Origin: a virus
DNA: 64,000 nt
IMG/VR virus record: IMGVR_UViG_3300021963_000092
Location: 1 to 64,000 of that record
Reading direction: 5' to 3' (one strand)
The position numbers and the translations under genes were made by a program. Under the pieces are notes generated by a model. That model did no database searches and had not been told where the DNA came from. It saw only the letters and a list, made by a program, of their open reading frames with translations. Positions 33,888-42,621 of this stretch are shown piece by piece. Each line of letters starts with the position of its first letter. Positions within the stretch are counted from its first letter, which is position 1.

Positions 33888-34618
33888 AATTATTTAATTT
33901 TTTGAAGAAAAAAACACCTGAATTTGAGTTTATTGATGTATCGAGACAGACATATCATCGGTTACCCGTACAACGAGCACAGGATGTTACCCCTAAATCT
34001 AAAGCGAATCAAATAGAAAAATACGGTGTGTTTAAGTTCCCTCATTGCCCTGGCATTATCGACTATAGTCGATTAGGTTATATAATACCAGCTTGGGTTG
34101 ACATGAAAATTTTTGCAAATAAAGCAGGTGTTATTGGTGAAATAGGTTCAGCAATCAGGGGGGATAGAGGCTTTAGACCGCCTATAAACATGGATGCTTC
34201 TATTGTTGATGGGTTCTTTACACCTGAGGATGGGGTTCCACTAACGGTTATAAAGTTTGAGTGCCCATGGTATATACGTACTTCGAAAAATATTTCTGCA
34301 TTATGTTTACCCCCGCTATATCATGCTACCTGGCTAGATGATTTACATCTTTGGAGTGGTTCTGTTGATTATGAAAAATTCTCAGTAACGAACTTTATAT
34401 GTTCGCCAAAACGAAAATGCAATGTTCATATTAAAGCAGGCGAACCATTACTGCATATTATACCTTTCTACGGTAAAGATATTGTTGCCGGATACGGGCC
34501 CGGTACAGACGCTCAAGTTGACTATACAAAAAATGAAGCATATGGAGACACACCGCAGTTCTATCGAAAATTATATGCAGTAAAAAAGATATTCAAGTTA
34601 AATCGAAAAGAACCGTAA
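33884..34618 (+). CDS. Unknown-family protein, paralogue B (244 aa)
   Basis: GTG start overlapping the previous stop (GTGA). It shares the core with paralogue A: GYIIPAWVDMKI parallels GFVIPLQADVGI, IKFECPWYIRTSKNISALCLP parallels IKFLNWWVVKTAPGWSTLFLP, and SVDYEKFSVTNFI and AGEPLLHIIPFY parallel the later block. N-terminus is Lys/Phe-rich. The two likely arose by tandem duplication and may form a heteromer. No known function; a trailing terminator-like hairpin suggests this ends the fibre-modification operon. Confidence 0.7.
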   Translation: MKLFNFLKKKTPEFEFIDVSRQTYHRLPVQRAQDVTPKSKANQIEKYGVFKFPHCPGIIDYSRLGYIIPAWVDMKIFANKAGVIGEIGSAIRGDRGFRPPINMDASIVDGFFTPEDGVPLTVIKFECPWYIRTSKNISALCLPPLYHATWLDDLHLWSGSVDYEKFSVTNFICSPKRKCNVHIKAGEPLLHIIPFYGKDIVAGYGPGTDAQVDYTKNEAYGDTPQFYRKLYAVKKIFKLNRKEP

Positions 34619-34626
34619 TATGCTGT

Positions 34627-34656
34627 AAAAAGATAGTCTGATTAACTATACTTTTC
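34627..34656 (+). terminator. Possible terminator after the modification genes
   Basis: AAAAG/ATAGT arm (34628-34637) pairs with ACTAT/CTTTT (34645-34655) around loop CTGATTA with one bulged A. The T-run is inside the stem, so this is a moderate candidate only. Confidence 0.4.
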
Positions 34657-34703
34657 TAGAAGTTCTTTGTTTCCAATATATTATATTTTATAAGAATTCT
34701 ATT

Positions 34704-34730
34704 AGTTACAACTATATTTGGGTTGTAACT
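34704..34730 (+). other. 9-bp inverted repeat in the fibre intergenic gap
   Basis: AGTTACAAC (34704-34712) pairs perfectly with GTTGTAACT (34722-34730) around a nine-base loop. It lies in the longest gene-free gap of the window (167 bases), 30 bases before a late promoter. Could be a terminator remnant or protein-binding site; no T-run follows. Confidence 0.45.
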
Positions 34731-34760
34731 TAGAAATTTACTTAATCCAAATTCTAAAAA

Positions 34761-34768
34761 TATAAATA
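34761..34768 (+). promoter_or_regulatory. Late promoter box TATAAATA
   Basis: Perfect late -10 element with an appropriate leader and GAGGG ribosome-binding site before ATG 34786. It restarts transcription for the fibre series after the modification genes. Confidence 0.8.
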
Positions 34769-34785
34769 ATGGTACGAGGGTTAAT

Positions 34786-35115
34786 ATGGCTTCTATTTCT
34801 AATCTTACAATCGACCAAGGTACAACATTTAATGCTACCATTTCGGTAGTTGATGATACTGGTACCGCTAAAAATCTTACAGGTTTTACTGGTCGAGCTC
34901 AATTGAAGAGGTCATACTACACAAATACTAATACAGCTTTTACCGTTACTATTGATAATCCGACCGAAGGTGAGATAGACCTTTCATTAACCGATACACA
35001 GACGTCTGCTTTGAAAGCTGGTAGATATGTCTATGACGTAGAAATTGTAACCACCAACTACGTTGAAAGAGTTGTAGAAGGAATAATAACAGTCTATCCC
35101 GAGGTAACCAAATGA
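34786..35115 (+). CDS. BppU-N-like fibre/baseplate adaptor protein
   Basis: 109 residues, immunoglobulin-like beta sandwich pattern: NLTIDQGTTFNATISVVDDTG, LTGFTGRAQLKRSYY, DNPTEGEIDLSLTDTQTSAL, AGRYVYDVEIVTT, VEGIITVYPEVTK. This matches the small N-terminal domains that attach fibres to baseplates in many phages (BppU-N type). A late promoter is just upstream. It is coupled to the next gene by a 4-base overlap. Confidence 0.65.
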   Translation: MASISNLTIDQGTTFNATISVVDDTGTAKNLTGFTGRAQLKRSYYTNTNTAFTVTIDNPTEGEIDLSLTDTQTSALKAGRYVYDVEIVTTNYVERVVEGIITVYPEVTK

Positions 35116-35336
35116 CTGCCGTAAGAGTTATACAAGGTACTAGAAACCCGGTTTCCGTGGTTCAAGGAACAAGCTCCACAAGCTCAATTGTAGTGAGACG
35201 CGCTGGAGATATAACTCTTACGAGTCTTACAGACGTAGATACTTCTTTACTAGAAGACGGTTATATTTTAACATATGATGAAGAGGCTAAAAAATTTAAG
35301 ACTAAGCAGCTAATTGCTGACGGCGGCACATACTAA
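35112..35336 (+). CDS. Small virion protein preceding the fibre gene (74 aa)
   Basis: Starts TAVRVIQGTRNPVSVVQGTSS with a doubled V-x-Q-G-T motif, then LTSLTDVDTSLLEDGYILTYDEEAKKFKTKQL, a common linker seen in tail-fibre proteins that ends with a surface beta hairpin. Ends in DGGTY, like the next gene, so it may be a truncated fibre piece or a capping subunit. Overlaps the adaptor gene by four bases. Confidence 0.55.
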   Translation: MTAVRVIQGTRNPVSVVQGTSSTSSIVVRRAGDITLTSLTDVDTSLLEDGYILTYDEEAKKFKTKQLIADGGTY

Positions 35337-35352
35337 AGAGAGAGAGTAATAA

Positions 35353-37299
35353 ATGTCAACATTAATTCAGATAAAACGTTCTGCTAATATTGCAGCGCCT
35401 TCTACTTCAGTATTGGAAGAAGGTGAATTAGCTTACTCGTATGATCAAAGTAATAATGGTGCAAACGCCAAACTTTATATTGAAGTATTAGACTCGGGTA
35501 GCAGCCCTGTAATACACACTCTTGGTGGTAAGTATTATACCGACAAGATTGATAATGCATCTAGCAGTACATCAGCAAACAGCCTGGTGTTAAGAGACAG
35601 CCTAGGTAGTTTTAGCGCAAACGTTATTACAGCTGCAACTTTTGTAGGTAACGTACAGGGTGTAATTGACGGGGTTGCTAATTCAGCAGCCAAACTACAG
35701 ACTGCTAGAAACATTACCCTTGCAGGTGACTTAGAAGGTAATGTCTATTTTGATGGTACGGGTGATGTTACTATCAATGCAAACGTTAAATCTAACTCTG
35801 TTGCATTAGGTACAGACACTACCGGTGATTATGTTTCTAACGTCTTAGCTGGTACAGGTATTACCGTAACTGGCCAAGGCGGTGAGACAGCTACACCAAC
35901 TGTTGCTCTAACTAACACTGGTGTTTCTGCTGGTCATTACGGTGGTGCAACTCAAATCCCAACATTGGTGGTTGATGCTCAAGGCAGAATAACATCTGCT
36001 ACCAATACAAGTGTTTCCGTATCATTTACATTAGCAGCTGATTCTGGCGCTGGTGATACCATTAACAACGGGGATGTATTTAGAGTATCTGGTGGTGCAG
36101 GTATCGATACTTCTCTAACTGATAATACTATTACCGTTGCTCTCGAAACATCCGGTGTAGTTGCTAACACATACGGCAGCGCATCGAAGATTCCTGTAAT
36201 AACCGTTGATCAATATGGTAGAATTACATCTGCAGCTAACGTAGCTGTAGCAGGTGTAACTAACTTCTCAGCATCTGGTAATACATTTACCATTTCAACT
36301 GCTGATGGTGGTTCATTCTCTGCATCGATTCAAGAAAATTCTGTTCGACTTGGTACAGATACTACCGGTAATTATCTTGCTAACGTTGTACCAGGCACTG
36401 GCTTAACAGGCTCTAACTTCGGAACTGAAGGTGCCACACCAACTATTAGTCTGGCAAGCACAGCAGTAACAGCCGGTTCGTACGGTGGTACTACCCAGAT
36501 CCCAACCTTTGTAGTTGATGCCCAGGGTCGCTTAACATCAGCTGCTAACGTATCTATCTCAACCGATCTAAGCCTAGTAGGTGATTCAGGTTCTGATACG
36601 TTATCACTTGCATCTGAGACACTTGCCATTAAAGGTGGTACAGGTATTGGTACAAGCGTTGCAAGCAACGCCTTTACGATTGTTAATACCGGGGTAACAA
36701 GTTTAGCTGGTACAACAAATGAAATTACTGTATCTGCAGCAAACGGTTCTATCACGGTCGGTTTACCAGATGATGTAACTATAACGAGAGACTTAAACGT
36801 TCTCGGCAACTTAAATGTTACCGGTAATGTAATTACTCATAGTGCTGATAATTTAATTATTAATGACTCTTTAATTCAGCTTGCTAATAACAATACATCT
36901 TCTGATGTTGTTGATATTGGTTTCTACGGCAGCTACAACACTGATGGGGGTGAACACGAGCACGCTGGTTTATTCCGAGATGCATCTGATGGTAATTTCA
37001 GATTATTCCAAGGTCTGCAAGGTAGTGGTAACCTAACTACTACCGTAAATATTTCTGGTAATGGTTATTCTATCGCTACCCTGGTAGCAAATTTAACCGG
37101 AGGAACCGTATCTGGTCTGTCAGCCAATATTACAGTGGGTGATGGTGGTACAGGAAGAGGTACTTTAACAACAAATGCTATCCTGTATGGTCAAGGTACA
37201 TCAGCAGTAGGTCTTGTTACCGGTACAGCGTATCAAGTTCTTCAGCTAAATGCTTCTGGTGTTCCGGTGTTTGGGGGTATTGATGGTGGTACATATTAA
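35353..37299 (+). CDS. Tail fibre protein (648 aa)
   Basis: N-terminal TLIQIKRSANIAAPSTSVLEEGELAYSYD is the standard fibre attachment domain of marine T4-like phages. The shaft consists of repeats of about 80 residues with GDTTGDYVSNVLAGTGITVTG-like starts and AGHYGGATQIPTLVVDAQGRITSA, occurring three times. The tip ends YQVLQLNASGVPVFGGIDGGTY. It ends shortly before a GC-rich hairpin. Confidence 0.75.
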   Translation: MSTLIQIKRSANIAAPSTSVLEEGELAYSYDQSNNGANAKLYIEVLDSGSSPVIHTLGGKYYTDKIDNASSSTSANSLVLRDSLGSFSANVITAATFVGNVQGVIDGVANSAAKLQTARNITLAGDLEGNVYFDGTGDVTINANVKSNSVALGTDTTGDYVSNVLAGTGITVTGQGGETATPTVALTNTGVSAGHYGGATQIPTLVVDAQGRITSATNTSVSVSFTLAADSGAGDTINNGDVFRVSGGAGIDTSLTDNTITVALETSGVVANTYGSASKIPVITVDQYGRITSAANVAVAGVTNFSASGNTFTISTADGGSFSASIQENSVRLGTDTTGNYLANVVPGTGLTGSNFGTEGATPTISLASTAVTAGSYGGTTQIPTFVVDAQGRLTSAANVSISTDLSLVGDSGSDTLSLASETLAIKGGTGIGTSVASNAFTIVNTGVTSLAGTTNEITVSAANGSITVGLPDDVTITRDLNVLGNLNVTGNVITHSADNLIINDSLIQLANNNTSSDVVDIGFYGSYNTDGGEHEHAGLFRDASDGNFRLFQGLQGSGNLTTTVNISGNGYSIATLVANLTGGTVSGLSANITVGDGGTGRGTLTTNAILYGQGTSAVGLVTGTAYQVLQLNASGVPVFGGIDGGTY

Positions 37300-37312
37300 T
37301 TAATTTTGAAAT

Positions 37313-37331
37313 AGGGGGGCTTGTCCCCCCT
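37313..37331 (+). terminator. GC-rich hairpin after the fibre gene
   Basis: AGGGGGG (37313-37319) pairs with CCCCCCT (37325-37331) around CTTGT. Six G-C pairs make it stable, but no T-run follows, so termination is likely only partial. The next gene begins 12 bases later behind GAGGT. Confidence 0.5.
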
Positions 37332-37342
37332 TATGAGGTTTT

Positions 37343-37525
37343 ATGCAGATTGATAACGCTAAATTTATGAATTTAGTTATGGAAAAAACTAATAAAAAAT
37401 TAAATGATTTACAAGCCCAGGTAATAGTTTTAGAATCTCAATTGCAGTTAGCAGTAGAGATAAATAGTAAACTTAACGAGCAGATTGATAAGCAGAAGAA
37501 AAAAGAAAAACCTTCAGAATATTAA
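37343..37525 (+). CDS. Small coiled-coil protein between fibre genes (60 aa)
   Basis: MQIDNAKFMNLVMEKTNKKL then heptads through LQAQVIVLESQLQLAVEINSKLNEQIDKQKKK give a nearly continuous coiled coil. GAGGT precedes the ATG. A trimeric or dimeric coiled coil of this size among fibre genes could serve as a chaperone or joint, but there is no direct evidence. Confidence 0.6.
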   Translation: MQIDNAKFMNLVMEKTNKKLNDLQAQVIVLESQLQLAVEINSKLNEQIDKQKKKEKPSEY

Positions 37526-37545
37526 TCTAGACTACATAGTCTAGA
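37526..37545 (+). other. Palindrome/hairpin after the small coiled-coil gene
   Basis: TCTAGACT (37526-37533) pairs with AGTCTAGA (37538-37545) around ACAT. A second short palindrome, GCTATATAGC, lies at about 37550-37559. No T-run. May be an RNA-processing or termination element. Confidence 0.4.
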
Positions 37546-37576
37546 ATTCGCTATATAGCAAAGGAAAAAGCCGTCA

Positions 37577-38071
37577 ATGGCTGGCAATAGTATACAATTA
37601 AAACGATCATCAGTGTCGGGTAAAATACCAGACGCTGCTAACGTACAAGTCGGCGAACCCGTTGTAAACCTTGTCGATCGTATCCTCTACACCAAAGACG
37701 GTTCAGGTAATGTTATCGTCGTTGGTTCTAATCTTACCATTCAACTAGCTGATACAAGCAATACAGTCTCAAAATCCGTTTCCGATGTAAGAATCTTACA
37801 GTTTAATGAATCGGGTTTTGATATTATTGATAGAGCTAATGGTATAGCTAAAGTACAAGTAAGTGCGGTTCAGTCAAACCTATCAGTACTTAATCAAGGC
37901 ACTTACATAACAAATTCAGTATCATCGATTAACTTTACTGGAACAGGAATAACAGCTTCGGCTGTTGGTAGTCAGGTAACTGTAGATATTGCTACTTCAA
38001 GCGGAGCCTTTGATTATGGTTTTGTGTATGAACCGTTTAGTAGCGCTACAGTCGATTATGGGGATCTTTGA
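37577..38071 (+). CDS. Tail fibre attachment protein (164 aa)
   Basis: N-terminal SIQLKRSSVSGKIPDAANVQVGEPVVNLVDRILYTKD is a common marine-phage fibre domain that docks to the baseplate or another fibre. The middle contains VSKSVSDVRILQFNESGFDI, and the C-terminus ends in FDYGFVYEPFSSATVDYGDL. Followed without a gap by the next fibre gene, which uses TTG. Confidence 0.65.
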   Translation: MAGNSIQLKRSSVSGKIPDAANVQVGEPVVNLVDRILYTKDGSGNVIVVGSNLTIQLADTSNTVSKSVSDVRILQFNESGFDIIDRANGIAKVQVSAVQSNLSVLNQGTYITNSVSSINFTGTGITASAVGSQVTVDIATSSGAFDYGFVYEPFSSATVDYGDL

Positions 38072-39277
38072 TTGGCCATTCAACTTCAATTAAGAAAAGG
38101 TAATACTCTTGCTCACAGCACATTTACTGGTGCTGCAGCAGAAGTTACAGTAGATACTTCTAAAAAGACTGTAGTTGTTCATGACGGGTCAACTGCAGGG
38201 GGATTTCCTTTAGCTTTAAAGACAGATGTTGCTAACCTTAACAGTAACATATCTGTATTAACAACTGCTAACATAGCCGAATCGGGTAATTTATACTTTA
38301 CTAACGCTAGAGTTGTAGCAGCTCTAACAGCCGGTCAAAGTATTACTATTGATGCTAATGGTAGAATTAACTCTACCGCAACTGGCGGGGGCGCGGTCGA
38401 TTCCGTTAACGGTCTTACCGGTACAGTTACCTTAACTACCGCTAATATAGCTGAATCAAGCAATCTGTATTTTACTAATGCTAGAGTATATTCCAATGTA
38501 GTTAGTATCGGATATGCAACTGTATCGCATGTAAGTAATGAGATTGCAAACCTTGTTAATTCAGCCCCTGCGACCCTAGATACGTTGAACGAACTGGCAA
38601 ATGCTCTAGGAAATGACGCTAGCTTTTCAACAAGTATTATTAATTCATTAGCTACCAAAGCTAATACAGCTAGTCTAACAACTGCTAACGTTACTGAATT
38701 AACTAATCTTTATTTTACTAATACCAGAGCAATTAATGCCTTCACGGAAGGTACTGGTATTAATATCGATTCTAACGGGTTAATATCTTCGACAGTAACT
38801 GGAGATGTCGTTTCAGTTAACGGTCTTACCGGTACAGTTACCTTAACTACCGCTAATATAGCTGAATCGGGTAATTTATACTTTACTAATGCAAGAGCCA
38901 TAAACGCCTTCACTGAAGGAGCCGGCATAAATATCGATGCTAATGGTTTGATTACCTCTACAGCAACCGGCACTGGTACAGTATCAAACTCTTTTACCAC
39001 AATAAGTGTTACCGGTCAGAGTAGTTTATATGCAAACGGTGAATCAACATTAACTATTGCTGCTGCCGGATTATTAGATGTTACAACTAACAACGTTACA
39101 AATACTGTCACTATTGGGTCAACTAATAAAGTATTCCCATTTTATGATAATACTAACGTTTATAAGTCGATTCAACTGAGGATTTCAGATACTATTCTGA
39201 ATCAATCTCTAGCTAATGTATATCTACCATTTACTAAGAGTGATGGTTCAAGCGTAACCACATTAAGGATTAACTAA
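38072..39277 (+). CDS. Tail fibre with Mtd-N-like domain and LYFTNAR repeats (401 aa)
   Basis: Starts with TTG directly after the previous TGA. N-terminal AIQLQLRKGN, AEVTVDTSKKTVVVHDGSTAGG is the Mtd-N-like domain of phage tropism proteins. The shaft has four copies of T-x-A-N-x-x-E-x-x-N-L-Y-F-T-N-x-R, each usually with VNGLTGTVTLTTANIAES. The C-terminus is a beta tip. Two 53-base stretches (38405-38457, 38816-38868) are identical, consistent with recent module duplication. Stop overlaps the next start (TAATG). Confidence 0.75.
   Translation: MAIQLQLRKGNTLAHSTFTGAAAEVTVDTSKKTVVVHDGSTAGGFPLALKTDVANLNSNISVLTTANIAESGNLYFTNARVVAALTAGQSITIDANGRINSTATGGGAVDSVNGLTGTVTLTTANIAESSNLYFTNARVYSNVVSIGYATVSHVSNEIANLVNSAPATLDTLNELANALGNDASFSTSIINSLATKANTASLTTANVTELTNLYFTNTRAINAFTEGTGINIDSNGLISSTVTGDVVSVNGLTGTVTLTTANIAESGNLYFTNARAINAFTEGAGINIDANGLITSTATGTGTVSNSFTTISVTGQSSLYANGESTLTIAAAGLLDVTTNNVTNTVTIGSTNKVFPFYDNTNVYKSIQLRISDTILNQSLANVYLPFTKSDGSSVTTLRIN
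38405..38457 (+). repeat. 53-base exact repeat, copy 1
   Basis: Identical to 38816-38868; encodes the VNGLTGTVTLTTANIAES module of the fibre shaft. Confidence 0.9.
38816..38868 (+). repeat. 53-base exact repeat, copy 2
   Basis: Identical to 38405-38457. Flanking bases differ, so the match ends sharply. Confidence 0.9.
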
Positions 39278-39912
39278 TGACTACCCGTATTCCGGTAAAA
39301 GCAATTTATGACGGTTCAAATGTAACCGCTTTAGGGGAATTTTTATCCGGGGATGTTGTCTCGGTATCTTACGGTGGTACAGGTGCAGAAGATGCTGCCA
39401 ACGCCAGAATTAATCTTGAAGTTGATACTGCTAATATAAGAAATAAATTTAGCGCTAGCGGAAGTTTAAGCTATTCAAGCGGTACCGGTGTCTTTAGCTC
39501 TACAGCTAATGTCGTTTCCGTTAACGATCTTACTGGTACAGTCACCTTAACTACTGCTAACATAGCCGAGTCCGGTAATTTATATTTTACCAATGCTAGG
39601 TCTATTGCTGCGCTATCAGCTGGCCAGAGTATCACTATCGATGCCAATGGAAGAATTAACTCCACAGCAACTGGTGGTGGTGCAGTCGATTCCGTTAACG
39701 GTCTTACCGGTACAGTTGTTCTTTCAACGGCTAACATAGCTGAATCCGGTAATCTATATTTTACTAATACTAGAGTTGTAGCAGCTCTAACAGCCGGACA
39801 AAGTATAACTATCGACGCTAATGGTAGAATTAACTCCACAGCAACTGGTGGTGGGGCAGAAGGAGTTACCGATCAATACGCGAGAACGTTATCTATATTA
39901 GCACTGGGGTAA
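39277..39912 (+). CDS. Short tail fibre, same module family (211 aa)
   Basis: Begins TTRIPVKAIYDGSNVTALGEFLSGDVVSVSYGGTGAEDA, a fibre-hinge domain, then two LYFTN-R modules close in DNA sequence to those in the 38072 gene. It ends abruptly after a GVTDQYARTLSILALG tail, four bases before the first RCC1 gene. It may act as the stalk for the propeller proteins that follow; this is inferred from order only. Confidence 0.65.
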   Translation: MTTRIPVKAIYDGSNVTALGEFLSGDVVSVSYGGTGAEDAANARINLEVDTANIRNKFSASGSLSYSSGTGVFSSTANVVSVNDLTGTVTLTTANIAESGNLYFTNARSIAALSAGQSITIDANGRINSTATGGGAVDSVNGLTGTVVLSTANIAESGNLYFTNTRVVAALTAGQSITIDANGRINSTATGGGAEGVTDQYARTLSILALG

Positions 39913-39915
39913 ACA

Positions 39916-41259
39916 ATGACTTTTGGTGTTAATGATTTAATCAACTGTATAAATCAAGCAGCTACTCGATCTAATTTAACTGCATTAGAGATACTTCAGT
40001 TAACTGGTTCTGAATGTCAGCTTAATGATAAATGTACTGTTTTTAGTGTTGCATGTCAAGCCTCATTGCCTACCGCTTCTTGTAATACTGGTAGATTTGT
40101 ATACGTTACAAATGAATCTAAGTACTATTTTAGCACCGGGGCTGCTTGGACAAGCGATGTAAGCGGTATAACGAGCGCTGTTTGGTCGTGGGGAAATAAT
40201 AGCGATGGGCAGTTAGGAGACAATACTACGGTAAATAAATCTTCACCCGTATCTGTTGTAGGAATCTTTACAGATTGGTGTCAAGTTTCATCCGGTCTTT
40301 GTCATTCATTAGCCGTTCGTTCTAACGGTACTGCAAGGGCGTGGGGAAATAATACGTGTGGTAGATTAGGGGATAATACAACGGAAAATAAATCATCACC
40401 TGTTTCGGTAGTAGGTGGGTTTACAGATTGGTGTCAGGTTTCAGCAGGAAGAGAACATTCCCTGGGGGTACGAACCAATAGCACGGCTTGGGCTTGGGGT
40501 TGCGGTGGCAGCGGAAGATTAGGAAATAATAGTACTACTAATAGAACATCTCCTGTTTCTATCATTGCATTTTCTGACTGGTCTCGTGTATCTGCAGGAG
40601 GATTTCATTCCCTAGGTTTAAGAACTAATGGAACAATTTGGGCTTGGGGGTTTAATGACTGTGGTCAGTTGGGGAATAATAGTACATCATCTACAAGTTC
40701 ACCAGTCTCCGTAGTAGGAGGGTTTACCGATTGGTGCCAGCTATCGACCGGGTTTAAACATTCTTTAGCGATAAGAACAGGAGGCACAGCTTGGGCATGG
40801 GGCAACAATTATTACGGTCAATTAGGCGATGGCTACAGCGGCGCAGGATATACTAGATCGTCCCCTGTATCAGTAATAGGAGGATTTACAAATTGGTGTC
40901 AATTATCCGGCGGGTACATGTTTTCATTAGGTGTACGACAAAACGGAACGGCTTGGGGTTGGGGACGAGGTGCAAGCGGACAATTAGGTAATAATAGTGC
41001 CATTGGTAGTCAACCTTCACCAGTATCGGTAGTAGGGGGATTTACCGATTGGTGTAAAATAAGTGCTGGTTCTACACATTCGCTAGGATTAAGACAAAAT
41101 GGTACGCTTTGGAGTTGGGGGAACGGCGACTCCTTAGGTAATAATTGTACTACTAATCGGTCGTCACCGGTATCTGTGGTAGGCGGGTATACAGATTGGT
41201 GGGATGTATCAGGCGGGGGAAATTCTAGCTTGGCTATAAGAAAGAGTTGCGGATTTTAA
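39916..41259 (+). CDS. RCC1-like seven-bladed propeller protein, copy 1
   Basis: 447 residues. Residues about 1-87 are a unique N-terminal domain ending in a short sheet (GRFVYVTNESKYYFSTGAAW). Seven blades follow, each with an aromatic-x-W-G strand (WSWGNN, RAWGNN, WAWGCG, WAWGFN, WAWGNN, WGWGRG, WSWGNG), L-G-x-N, S-S-P-V-S-V-V-G-G-F-T-D-W and the S-A-G-x-x-H-S-L strand. The last half-blade (SSLAIRK) would close the ring with the first, as in RCC1. Probably a receptor-binding fibre tip. First of six paralogues. Confidence 0.85.
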   Translation: MTFGVNDLINCINQAATRSNLTALEILQLTGSECQLNDKCTVFSVACQASLPTASCNTGRFVYVTNESKYYFSTGAAWTSDVSGITSAVWSWGNNSDGQLGDNTTVNKSSPVSVVGIFTDWCQVSSGLCHSLAVRSNGTARAWGNNTCGRLGDNTTENKSSPVSVVGGFTDWCQVSAGREHSLGVRTNSTAWAWGCGGSGRLGNNSTTNRTSPVSIIAFSDWSRVSAGGFHSLGLRTNGTIWAWGFNDCGQLGNNSTSSTSSPVSVVGGFTDWCQLSTGFKHSLAIRTGGTAWAWGNNYYGQLGDGYSGAGYTRSSPVSVIGGFTNWCQLSGGYMFSLGVRQNGTAWGWGRGASGQLGNNSAIGSQPSPVSVVGGFTDWCKISAGSTHSLGLRQNGTLWSWGNGDSLGNNCTTNRSSPVSVVGGYTDWWDVSGGGNSSLAIRKSCGF

Positions 41260-41262
41260 ACT

Positions 41263-42621
41263 ATGGATATTACTAATTTAATTTTAAAGCTTCAATCTAA
41301 AGTTAGCGATAATACCTATAATCAGTTAGCTGTAACTAAGTCAGTTGACTTAATGAAAGCAGGTCAAGTAAATCACGTAAATGCTATAGTGGATTTACCT
41401 GCGGCATCTGCATCTACTGGTAAAATGTATTATGTTAGAGGGTTGGGAATTTATTATAGTAATAGTACTAATTGGGTATCAATAGATACTATCAATCAAA
41501 TACCTCAAGGATTTATGTATGCTTGGGGGTTTAATAATGCCGGTCAATTGGGTGATAATACAGTTACACAAAGAACTTCTCCAGTGTCAGTTGTTGGTAA
41601 TTTTATAGATTGGTGTCAAGTTTCAGCAGGAACACGTAATTCACTTGCCGTGCGTACCAATGGTACTGCTTGGGGCTGGGGTCAAAACTTTTACGGTAGT
41701 TTAGGTGATAATTCTACAACATCTAGATCATCTCCTGTATCGGTTGTAGGTGGTTTTACAGATTGGTGTCAGATAAGTGCCGGGGGGTTTTTTGGTAATA
41801 ATATAAGATTCTCTTTAGGTGTAAGACAAAACGGAACTCTTTGGGCTTGGGGTTACAACGCTCAAGGTCAAATAGGTGATAGTACTACAGTAAGTAAATC
41901 ATCCCCTGTTTCTGTAGTAGGGGGATTTACTAACTGGTGTCAGGTATCAGGGGGGTCCGATTTTGCTTTAGCTGTAAGACAAAACGGTACTGCTTGGGGT
42001 TGGGGAAATAATAGTAATGGTAACTTAGGTGATAATAGTACTACTACTAGAACCTCTCCTGTATCTGTTGTAGGAGGGTTTACTGATTGGTGTCAGGTAA
42101 GCGCTGCACTCAGTCAGTCCCAACATTCCCTAGGGGTAAGACAAAATGGTACTGCATGGGCTTGGGGTAACGGTAGTAACGGAAGATTAGGTGATAATTC
42201 TACTGTTTCTAAATCCTCCCCCGTATCTGTTGTAGGGGGATTTACAGATTGGTGTCAAGTATCAGGTGGAAATAGTTTTAGTATTGGATTAAGATCAGGC
42301 GGGACCCTCTGGGCTTGGGGGTATAACGGTTCGGGTCGATTAGGTAATAATAGTACTACTGACAGTTCATCACCTGTTTCTGTAGTAGGTGGGTTTACAG
42401 ATTGGTGTCAGGCAGATGCAGGTGTTGGTAATGCTGCGGCTGTAAGAACTAACGGTACAATTTGGGGATGGGGTCAAAACAACTACGGTCAATTAGGTGA
42501 AGGGCTTCAAGCCTTCAGTAGATCATCCCCTGTATCAGTAATAGGGGGATTAACTAATTGGTGTCAAGTTTCAGCAGGTTTTGGCCATGTGCTAGGTATA
42601 AGGTATAATTTAGACTCATGA
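41263..42621 (+). CDS. RCC1-like seven-bladed propeller protein, copy 2
   Basis: 452 residues. N-terminal domain about 1-85 (DLPAASASTGKMYYVRGLGIYYS). Seven blades: YAWGFN, WGWGQN, WAWGYN, WGWGNN, WAWGNG, WAWGYN, WGWGQN. Blade 3 has an insert GGFFGNNIRFS. Bases 42288-42345 in blade 6 are identical to a stretch in blade 4 of copy 5, although the proteins otherwise differ at many silent sites. Stop overlaps the next start (CATGA). Confidence 0.85.
   Translation: MDITNLILKLQSKVSDNTYNQLAVTKSVDLMKAGQVNHVNAIVDLPAASASTGKMYYVRGLGIYYSNSTNWVSIDTINQIPQGFMYAWGFNNAGQLGDNTVTQRTSPVSVVGNFIDWCQVSAGTRNSLAVRTNGTAWGWGQNFYGSLGDNSTTSRSSPVSVVGGFTDWCQISAGGFFGNNIRFSLGVRQNGTLWAWGYNAQGQIGDSTTVSKSSPVSVVGGFTNWCQVSGGSDFALAVRQNGTAWGWGNNSNGNLGDNSTTTRTSPVSVVGGFTDWCQVSAALSQSQHSLGVRQNGTAWAWGNGSNGRLGDNSTVSKSSPVSVVGGFTDWCQVSGGNSFSIGLRSGGTLWAWGYNGSGRLGNNSTTDSSSPVSVVGGFTDWCQADAGVGNAAAVRTNGTIWGWGQNNYGQLGEGLQAFSRSSPVSVIGGLTNWCQVSAGFGHVLGIRYNLDS
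42288..42345 (+). repeat. 58-base exact match to RCC1 copy 5
   Basis: Identical to 46766-46823. Lies in blade 6 here but blade 4 there, so the match is not at an equivalent position. Confidence 0.9.

Noticed and set aside
38335-39839. Antisense open frames opposite the LYFTNAR fibre modules
   Set aside because: They recur at the same place in each module, as expected of shadow frames of repeated coding DNA.
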